This document shows positions 21,357 to 29,102 of a stretch of DNA of 29,102 bases, one piece after another. The position numbers and the translations under genes were made by a program. Where the stretch lies: NCBI GenBank assembly GCA_001953115.1, contig LSSL01007653.1, positions 1-29,102 on the forward strand, given 5' to 3'. Each line of letters starts with the position of its first letter. The stretch's first letter is position 1. Under the pieces are notes generated by a model that did not search any database, was not told the DNA's origin, and saw only the letters and a list, made by a program, of their open reading frames with translations. Origin of the DNA: Smittium mucronatum (Eukaryota > Kickxellomycota > Harpellomycetes > Harpellales > Legeriomycetaceae).

Positions 21357-23899
21357 TTAATATTGTAGTGAATCTAATATATTCCCCCGTTTATTAATTA
21401 TGCAATCATAAAATTCCTAAAAAGCTAAAAAAAAAATTTTCTATTTTAGATAAGGATTTACCGCTGATTTTTTCATCAAAATAGAGTGCAAAGTATATTC
21501 AGACCACAAAAAAAATTAGTTTATTTTACTGGTAATAATCCTGAAGATTGTAAATTTTTTTTAATTTTTAATAATTATAGAGAAAATATGATCAATATTG
21601 CCAATAATTTTTTAATAGATTTTTATATATTCAAAAAAAATGTCAAAATACTTTTTGAATAAATTAAATCATTAAAAATTATTGCGTATTTTCCAATCTT
21701 AAAAAAAAAATTAACCCAAAATAATTTGGATGTAATTATTTGAAATTTTTTATGGCACAAAATATTCCTAATTCAAACAACCTAAATTTAAATGGACTTG
21801 GAATTAATGAAAGTGATTTTAAAAATTAATAAAAATAAAAATAAAATCTTAATTCTTAAAAATTTCTGAAAAAAATATTCAAAAAATGGATAGTTTAAAA
21901 ATGTGATAAAATTTAATATGGTTATTAAAACTTCATGATTTCCAGAAATTTACATATCTGAGCAACATATAAGCTACTTGACAAGATCAGCTTATATTAA
22001 TAAATAGTGAGGTGTATAAAAATGGTGAATTTTGCATTTATGGTGTTTCCCTAGTGAAGGGTGAGATTGCTGATAGCATATTTGTGATTTAAATGATCAT
22101 AAATATACCCCTTAAATAAATACAAAAAGAAATAAAAATTGCTTCATTGCGGGTTCTTTTCCTCAGATATACGGATAATGCATTAAAAATTTGCCCAGAA
22201 AATGCTAGAATTTTTTTTTGGTATCACGTGTATCGAAAATTCCAAAAAATAGTCAAACCAGAACCATAAATTTTTGGCAATGCATTATTTAAGGGGATAT
22301 ATGTATATTTAAAAATTAAATTAGAAATCGAAATACCCCCAACATCATTTTTTTTTTTGAGAATGAAATTGGAAGGATTTCTAGAATTAATGAATCTTTA
22401 ATCTAAATTTGAAGAAAATTTTGTAAAAGCATATCCGGATGGTATTAAGGTAGAAAAAGTACACTAAAAATTACAAATATTGTCAGAAAAATATTTAATA
22501 TTACTATTAAATCATATATTTATACAGGAAAAAAACCCCAATATGAAAGGTTTTATAAAAAAGTATTAAGAAATTTCAAAAAGTAGGCTCTAAATTGAAA
22601 CTTAATCTTGAAGCTTCGATATATGATGATCATTTGTTTTTTGGAAATAATCTAATATTTTTTGTCATGAATTAAAAAATTCTGGATTACCGAAAACTTT
22701 TTTGTATTTTACAAGGGGTTATATGAGGATTTCATAGCTATAATAAAAAAAGAGTAAAAATTTTTTTTATGAAAGCATAACATATTATTTTATTACGCAA
22801 CCAAAAAAATTTCCTATTTATTTAAAAAATGAAATTTAAATCTAGAAAAGATTTTCAAACAATTTCGAATTATTTTTGATATATTAAAAATGTATATACG
22901 TTTACTTTTATAATTTTAAAAAAGCTTATAAATTTAATCTGTATGGTAATTTCTGTATTACAAAAAAAAAATATGAATACCAAAAAATAATACTCAAAAA
23001 TACTCACTGTTAAGAGAGTGATTTTTTATTTTTATTTTAAAATTTTCGCCATTTATCCTGCTTTTGAAAAAGTAGTTTTATTTTATGCTAGGCTATCAAA
23101 AAAAAATAGTAAACGGTAATATCAAAAATATTTTACCATTCGTTAATTTAATCAAAATTTGATGATTAGAGATAGTATTTTGTTAAAAAACTAGTTGAAA
23201 ATCAGGTATCTGTTGAGTGTAGTTATTATCTTTTAAATGAAGAATGCATTTTTTAATATAAAAATTATTATGAAAATATGTATATATTTTATAAAACTTT
23301 TTCATAAAAATATTTATATTAAGATTTCTAATTATCCCCTAAATTTTTTTAAACTAATTATCGTTTTATTGTATAGACTGATTTTACCAGAAATTAAAAA
23401 TATTTGTCTGTCTTTAGTGAAAATTAAGCGAACATTTTACTCTTATATAATATAATTGATATCACGCTTAAAATATTCTTATATTAGGACAGTGATAATG
23501 AGGTTAAATTTAAAAGTATTTTTTAATATCTATAATTGAGTTTAATCAAAACTTGTTATTATTATGGGATTAGCCGGATAAAATTATTCGTTGCCTGATA
23601 TTTTTTTAATTTCGAAAATATCCCTAGATACTAAATAATTTAACCCCCAAAAGTTTAGAAGGTTTAAAAGCACAAAATTTTTTCTTAAAATAAATAAATA
23701 TAAAAAGCATATAAAAATTCTGTTTTTCCTGTTTTCTTGAACTCCAGAACATCTTTTGAAATAATTATGGTGGAACTGGATGGGTCATAATTGATTTAGC
23801 CATTCTCAAAATAATAATATTTTTTATAAAAATTCAAATAAACAAATTATTATGCTTCATTGGTCTGATATAATTATATTGCTTCAGATTTTAATACAT
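21357..23899. other. A/T-rich gene-poor stretch
   Basis: No gene is recognisable. A weak inverted repeat at 22087-22320 is listed separately. A 72-codon frame at 23237-23455 is rich in I, K, L and F, has no family motif, and is judged a chance frame of the A/T-rich background. Confidence 0.55.
22087..22320. repeat. Degenerate inverted repeat, possible old MITE
   Basis: The block ending ACCCCTTAAATAAAT near 22104-22120 faces ATTTAAGGGGATATATG near 22286-22302 in reverse complement. Weaker pairing continues inward and outward for some tens of bases. The whole is about 230 bp and non-coding. It is plausible as a worn miniature element, but arm identity is modest and an A/T-rich background inflates such matches. 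Confidence 0.4.
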
Positions 23900-23904
23900 C
23901 TTCA

Positions 23905-24800
23905 TAGGATTTTCTCTTTCCCTATGTGATAACTGTTAGTATTTATCAAATATTCATCTTCTTTAACATAATCCTTGAGTAATAAAATAGTTTTATGTTG
24001 CCCCTTATGAAGTAGCACGAGTAGATCAAAGTGAGCTCGCCTTAGATAATTTGACATTGGGTGTTTATGAAATTAGCTACATTATTTTTTAATCTATTTG
24101 ACAATATATTGTGATCCAAAATTAAAAATGTTGTCCTTGAGTCTTCCGATTAAATAAGATATGGATTAACTTCGAGTAAAGGTTGTGGTTTTACACAAGG
24201 ATTTTATGAAATCCGCTTTTTGTAAACCTTATTATTTTCACTAGAGATATTCACCTATAATAGTGAGCATTAATTTAAAAAAAATTCAATCGGAGTTCCA
24301 TCGCACTTCTTTTTTGGTCAAAAATTATAAAAATGGTGATCCTTTGGCCACTAATGTCTTGATATTATCAATAATCTCGATTTCACCTAGTCCGAGAAAG
24401 CGGAGGAACGCTATTATACAAAAAAAATGCAATAAATCCATACTTTGATATTATCTAATTAGATAATAATTTCCTTATTTGGTCAATTATTTGAAAAGTT
24501 TCATAGAGTGGGTTATTAAATAACAATGTCTTGGATAAATATATTTTCTTGAGATAAATTTTCAATATTTTATCTTCACTAAATTATTAAAGTCGTTGTT
24601 TATGTCAATAATGGCGGATTCATAATTATTCAATGTTTCGAGTTTCCAATTTAGCGTTTTCCATCGCTGTTTCAAATATTTTATAACGCAAAAAAATGAT
24701 ACTTTTTACATAGAGTTTGCAGAAGTGGATAGCCGCTGTAGAAAGTCGATCTTCTGATTGTATATTTCTTTTTATTTTTCCTGAATTGGATTTTATCTAT
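23905..24800 (-). pseudogene. DIRS tyrosine recombinase relic
   Basis: Near 24410-24280 the minus strand encodes IIAFLRFLGLGEIEIID and, after more residues, FLTKKEVRWNSD. This is the pattern of the first catalytic Arg box and the following Lys strand of fungal DIRS recombinases. Near 24075-23960, in another frame and with stops, come TPNVKLSKASSL, STRATS, GAT and FITQG, the box that carries the later catalytic residues. The carboxyl end reads FDKY-stop-QLSHRER (about 23950-23918); the stop TAA (23938-23936) stands where family members usually have a second Tyr, so the nucleophile itself may be lost. A weaker N-terminal portion (QKIDFLQRLSTSANS) lies near 24760-24710. Confidence 0.7.
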
Positions 24801-25479
24801 AATCAAATTGATAACCTGATTGTTTAACCCTACTTCCTGATATCCTGAATGCTTAAAATTAAAACCTCAAGTGAAATTATGTTGCGCATTATCGCTGGTT
24901 TTACGCTTCTATTGTTAGATATGACTTCTGAAGAACGAGAATTGATTGGAGGTGCTATTGATAGGTTATTTAGATCTGGGCATCATGGAACTGATCTCCT
25001 AAACTGTTTCACCGTATTTTCTGCGATTTTCTCCTTGTGGATCTTCTGGTTGAATTGCTGAATCAGATTGCATGGTAAAACATGTATTGATTCTTTCACT
25101 CGATCCAATTTTCCCCGAAAAAGTTGATTCAGAATACTTGAAAGCAGCATTACTAACTCAAAAACTTTTTCAGTACATGAATGGGTTTTCTAGAAAACAT
25201 TTCGATATCGCGAGTAATAAAGAATTTTTGAATCATTCAAGATGTTATATCTGATATTGAACATCATGCCTATAAAATAGGCAGGTATGGTGCGTCTGTC
25301 GGATTCACAATTTATGGCATGTAGTTGACTTATAAACTTGTTAGGAAGCTGAGGAATTTTATACCCATCAGTTCAAGTATTTCAAAGTGATATAGAGATC
25401 CGGTTTTTTCCTCTTCACACAGATGATTGAAGCGTTTTTGTATTAGTAAAAAAATAAGATCCTTCCCTTTATGATATTT

Positions 25480-26440
25480 TAACATCTTTTTATATTCTTA
25501 GCAGCTCCTTGATGTTTATCTGAGGTTTCGACTGTGCTTTGGTCCATGTTTCTGAGTGCTGACTCTGACCAATGACTATTCTTCAACTGAATTTTCCTGC
25601 ATTTATTAGAATTTGACTTATGGTATTTCTGAAGGGAAGCCTAATCCGCCATAAAATTGAAGTATATCTCCTAATGATATGTATTATTATATCTGACTAA
25701 CCCAAAGATACTTTCAATCTTCAATAAAGCGTGGTACGTAGGATAGCCCTGTTGAGCTCCAGAATTCTACTGATCATGAGTAATCCTGAGCGTGTGGCGA
25801 CTCTTGTTGCCTGTGTCTTCCCAATGAATGATAATAAGTATCTCATCGAGGTCTTCCAACTTCAGATCATTCTGAATACCTATCGTGTGAGATCTCTGGT
25901 TCTCTTCTTTGAAACAATGAAGCTCATTTGAATTGTGTTGATTTCCATAATCAAATAAATAATGAACTGCTTTGGGCTCATATAAGACTTCTAATTATTA
26001 ATGAGGAACTCTAACTTTTACAGCTTGTTTATAAACATAAAATTTATCCGATACAATAAATTATATTTGGTTCCAAGACTAGAAAATCGTCAAATTAGTG
26101 AAGCTTCGGATACCTAAAGTTCTGGAAAACTTAAGTACTGGATTTGATATTTTTTTGAATAATTTGGGCTTAATAATAGATGAAATGTATGTATATTTTA
26201 CCGGTAAAACGATGTTTCCACGCAAATCTGAGATATTTTATTGACGTTTTGCTTACGAGAATGTGCAAGAAATACTCACTGAGATTTATACTTGCAATCC
26301 ACTCGCCCTTTTCTCTGGATTTGTGATACGAAGTTTGGTTATTTATTCTTGAAATTATTCACGTGAATGGGCCAGTTCAGATTTCTCATATTGAGAGCCA
26401 TCTGTTTTCATGCATTATTTTTTGTGGAGTTGAAATTCCT
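25480..26440 (-). pseudogene. DIRS reverse transcriptase / RNase H relic
   Basis: Minus-strand fragments in changing frames align with the DIRS-type RT. They are MRNLNWPIHVNNFKN (about 26388-26344), then KGEWIASINLSEYFLHILVS and KYLRFAWKHRF (26317-26195), corresponding to the first catalytic Asp region with N-L-S in place of the usual D-L-S. NPVLKFSRTLGIRS follows near 26140-26095, and just after it the expected YLDD-type active site has been altered (NLTIF, then a stop). Further on are SPKQFIIYLIMEINTIQMSF (about 25985-25930) and SFIGKTQATRVATRSG (about 25830). The RNase H part is seen as TWTKAQSKPQINIKELLRI near 25546-25490. Numerous stops, frame changes and lost active-site residues make it inactive. 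Confidence 0.82.
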
Positions 26441-26468
26441 TGAGAAGAATCCTTGGCCTCTCTGCCAA

Positions 26469-26480
26469 CCCCCCCCCCCC
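26469..26480 (+). repeat. Homopolymer tract, 12 C
   Basis: A run of twelve C inside the DIRS relic, between the Gag and RT remains. Such a run is striking in this genome and may be polymorphic or a sequencing-error hotspot. Confidence 0.9.
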
Positions 26481-26579
26481 TCCTATATCTCTTTTTTAGA
26501 GATATTTTTAATCTCCTGTTCGAAGAAATTTTACAGAAGTTTTTTTAAAACTTAGACACAGGTATTTTGCTGTTTGGAT

Positions 26580-27400
26580 TTTGGTGGATCCACACTGAAG
26601 GGGGTGTTAACGATTTCTTTACACCTGAAGTGCCAATTCATGATTGGTTAGCATTTTTGTTCCTCTTCTAAGAGCTTCAGTCAGCTATCTAATTTCGGAA
26701 TCTGGTGCTGCATTAGTCCTAAAAATTAACCTTATCGGCATTGAAATGGCACAGCATCTGCTTCCATACTTGTTGCGGTTCTTTGATATGTTGCGGTTGT
26801 TTCTGATGCATTCCCAAGAGTCTTGAAATTTTTCTCTAATTTTTTTAACTGAACCTCCATGGTTTTTATCTCTTGATTGCACTTTTGCCATCCATTGGAT
26901 GACCTTAAATTCGAAAATATATCCGGTTTTGACAAAGAAATTTTTGATTTCTGAATGAATTGTGGCATGTCGGTTTCAAAATCCTCGCTCTATATCCCTG
27001 AAATATGCTGCACTAACTTAGATATGCTGCTGCTTTAGCCAAGATCATACTAATTTAGTTTGATAACTCTATAATCTTGTGAGCAGGCACATGGTTGCCA
27101 CATTTAATGCACTTGAGCACAAAAAAATCAATAGACCTATTAATGGATGATAAATTGTACTTTTTGTCATACATATTGGTATCGGTGCGCTTGAAGCCGT
27201 CGAAAAACTTGAAAGTGACAGCGGGAGGGCCATATTACATGAATGAGTTCCTGGGATATGCTACAAGGACTTTTTTTTCGATTGATTTCAAACAGAGGAG
27301 GCTTGAAAAATCCCTCCGTAACCGTTGAAAGAACTTCTTGAGGCTCTTTGTAGAACGAATATCGACAGAAAATGGTTTCTCCATGATATTGGATATTGGA
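26580..27400 (-). pseudogene. DIRS Gag-like relic
   Basis: A minus-strand frame runs from about 27232 to 27052 with PPAVTFKFFDGFKRTD, then SSINRSIDFFVLKCIKCGN and HVPAHKIIELSN before a stop, followed in another frame by ILAKAAAYLS. This helical pattern (…SIDFFV…IIELSN…ILA.AAAYL) is what I expect from fungal DIRS Gag proteins. A frame 26968-26732 follows with a charged, probably coiled-coil segment (WQKCNQEIKTMEVQLKKLEK). More Gag-like residues appear upstream to about 27400, split by a stop at 27232. The function in a live element would be nucleocapsid formation. Confidence 0.5.
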
Positions 27401-27420
27401 GGATTCATATCCACTGATTA

Positions 27421-28613
27421 AGGAACTTAGACTGTTTCTGGGTGAAAGTTTTATTTTTCAAGAGTAAATAATTTGTTAAAAATTCTCCAAAGTATTCCCT
27501 GATTGTTAGTATATTCAATATTAATTTTATCAATTTAATTTTTATACTCAAAACTGGTTTAGTAGCTAAAAAAAGAAAATATGTCAAAGAATTCAAGAAA
27601 ACTGGAAAAAAAGAAGGTTTATATGCTTTTAATTTTATTTTTTTTTATTTTTCTACGAGAAGAAATTTTATACTTTTAACCATTAAAAAAAATTAGGGGT
27701 TAAATTATTCAATTTACATGAAATATTTCGAAATTAAATAAAGATTAGGTAAAAAATAATTATGTCTAATTATCGAGGATAATTGTAGACAAAAGTGACA
27801 AAAAAATATTTCCGTTATTTATGAAATTAAATATTTTTAGTAATATCGTGCATAAAAAAATAACCCAAGTTAAAAAATAAATATTTGGTATTAAATTTTT
27901 ATATAAAGAAGTAAATTTAAAGGAATATTATTTTGCGATAAATACGTTTGTGAAAAGTTTGAACTTTTATTCAATGTATTGAATTTTTTCATAAGTAAGA
28001 GACTTTGGATACTGATAGTTATAAAATTTTAAGATGTATATCACTACCTATTTTATTAATTATTTTTTAAATTTTATAAAGTTTTTAATATAACTAAATC
28101 GTTTTATTGAAAATTCATAAATATCATTTTTGCATTAAATAAAAAGAATTTATGCCTTAAAAAAATAAACTAATATTTAAAAAATCAATAAAATGTTATC
28201 TACACTCGATTGAATATCTTTTAATGATTTTAAATTCATTAGAACAAAACTGAATAACAGATATAGTATATATTTTTTAGGTAAAAGCTTAATTATAAAA
28301 TTAAAGTACATAAATAACTTTTTATTAGAAATAAATTCTATTTTTAAAAAATATATCCTTTTTTAATAACTCAATAATTTTTCTTTATGATCAAATCCTC
28401 CAATTTTATTCAATAACTTGTTGATTTACAGTGATTCTTTTTAGTTATTTTTTTAGTTATTATCTAGTTATAAATAGAGTTTTCAAAATATATCAAAATA
28501 TTAAGATAAATTTTTATTAAAGTTGTTCCAGGAGTTGAAAATTCAAGCTCTATAATATTTCTTGTAAGAATTAGTCAAAATTTTAAAGTCACCAAAAAAA
28601 TAACCTTACATTA
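27421..28613. other. A/T-rich non-genic stretch
   Basis: No gene, RNA or repeat is recognisable between the DIRS relic and the third TTTCCCA array. A 63-codon minus-strand frame at 27405-27596 is low-complexity and carries no motif. Confidence 0.6.
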
Positions 28614-28905
28614 CAGGGTTATCCACCGAGATTGGAACCCCTTCCCAATTAATTGAAATGTTTTCCCAAAATAATTACACGATTTCCCAATCTAAGACAC
28701 TCCATTCCGAACAACCAATAACATTTCCCAACATGAATGGAATTGTTTCCCAAAAAATAATACGGTTTTCTAAAACCCCCGAGTTAATTTCCCAAAAATT
28801 CTGAATTCATTTTCCAAAAACATAAGCACTATTTCCCAAGAGGGAAAATTACAAAAATAGCCTTTTTTTATTTTCGGAATCAATTCAAAATATTCTCATT
28901 CCCAA
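28614..28905 (+). repeat. 21-bp-phased TTTCCCA array, third copy; probable left end of another element
   Basis: The array opens with CAGGGTTATCCA (28614-28625), nearly the same as the CAGGGTTACCCA end of the outer transposon. Cores TTTCCCAA or close variants then follow with the C run near 28644, 28665, 28686, 28707, 28727, 28749, 28770, 28791, 28814 and 28835, almost every step 20-22 bp; a last core lies at 28901, three periods on. Orientation equals that of the left arm at 1795, so an element should extend to the right, beyond the window. Outside the cores the sequence does not match the other two arrays, so either the copy is old or only the core is under constraint. Confidence 0.8.
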
Positions 28906-29102
28906 AAAAGGTCTTCCTAATTTCTTATTGGTTTTTATTTACAACATCCTTCAATAAAAATAATTAATATTTAACAAATAAAAATCCTTTTTAACCTCTC
29001 GCTAGGACCAAATAAACATGATTATTTTTTCTATTAGTAATTTGTGTCTAAAAGGAACATACGCTCTTTCTTTTTTTTTTTCGAAGATTATTCTCAAAAA
29101 AA
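28906..29102. other. A/T-rich end of window
   Basis: No feature is recognisable. If the array at 28614 is a transposon end, this would be the inner part of that element, but it does not resemble the inner arm sequence at 2043-2225. Confidence 0.4.

Larger units (their letters stand above)
23900..27420 (-). mobile_element. Degenerate DIRS-class (tyrosine-recombinase) retrotransposon
   Basis: Over 3.5 kb the minus strand holds, in order, remains of Gag, reverse transcriptase, RNase H and a tyrosine recombinase, and the base composition is clearly richer than in the flanks. This set of domains is unique to the DIRS order, which integrates with a tyrosine recombinase instead of a DDE integrase. 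The order Gag-RT-RNase H-recombinase is that of Ngaro-like members, whereas DIRS1 places the recombinase earlier. Stops and frame changes are frequent, so it is a dead copy. I could not identify its split or inverted terminal repeats; the A/T-rich sequence on both sides gives no sharp edges. Confidence 0.82.

Noticed and set aside
23237..23455. 72-codon I/K/L-rich frame as a membrane protein gene
   Set aside because: Composition equals the A/T-rich background and there is no motif or gene context.
25072..25254. Plus-strand frames within 24263-27328 as genes
   Set aside because: The minus strand carries recognisable DIRS Gag, RT, RNase H and recombinase residues here, so the plus-strand frames are shadows.
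27060..27112. Minus-strand C-x2-C-x2-H-like residues (CIKCGNH) as a zinc knuckle
   Set aside because: The surrounding helical pattern and position fit a DIRS Gag body, and the usual C-x2-C-x4-H-x4-C spacing is absent, so the cysteines are probably incidental.

Overview
This is nuclear DNA from a very A+T-rich fungus: three compact fungal genes stand in a large expanse of near-featureless A/T sequence and decayed transposons. Three things point to a fungus: a member of the fungal-only DUF2015 family, short GT-AG introns (83-130 nt), and a mitochondrial lysyl-tRNA synthetase of the Msk1 kind. The mitochondrial synthetase argues against hydrogenosome-only anaerobic fungi. An early-diverging lineage such as the Harpellales/Kickxellomycotina would fit, but that placement is inference. 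No rRNA, tRNA or CRISPR array was found.

Layout. 1-1794: A/T-rich, no gene seen. 1795-5683: a nested transposon. The outer element has inverted arms of about 430-450 bp whose outer parts are arrays of a 21-bp repeat with a TTTCCCA core, and a broken minus-strand Tc1-like transposase. Into it, at a TA, a second Tc1-like element (3064-4843, about 145-bp terminal inverted repeats) has inserted with its own broken plus-strand transposase. 5684-12440: long A/T-rich stretch with a TAA microsatellite, G tracts and scraps of old coding sequence. 12480-15510: a richer-base island with many plus-strand coding fragments, a decayed gene or element I cannot name. 15720-20199: the gene cluster, DUF2015 protein (+), POLD3 (-) and mitochondrial LysRS (+). 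20671-21356: a fold-back element. 23900-27420: a ruined DIRS-class retrotransposon on the minus strand with Gag, reverse transcriptase, RNase H and tyrosine recombinase remains in that order. 28614-28905: a third TTTCCCA array, apparently the left end of another copy of the outer element running off the window.

The three intact genes are unrelated in function. DUF2015 and POLD3 are convergent (206 bp between stop codons). POLD3 and LysRS are divergent and share a 343-bp promoter region holding a CCAAT box in each orientation and a short perfect inverted repeat.

The most unusual signal is the TTTCCCA array. Its spacing is about 21 bp, two turns of the DNA helix. It sits at both ends of the outer element in opposite orientation and recurs near the window end. 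The two arms of the outer element differ by exact multiples of 21 bp.
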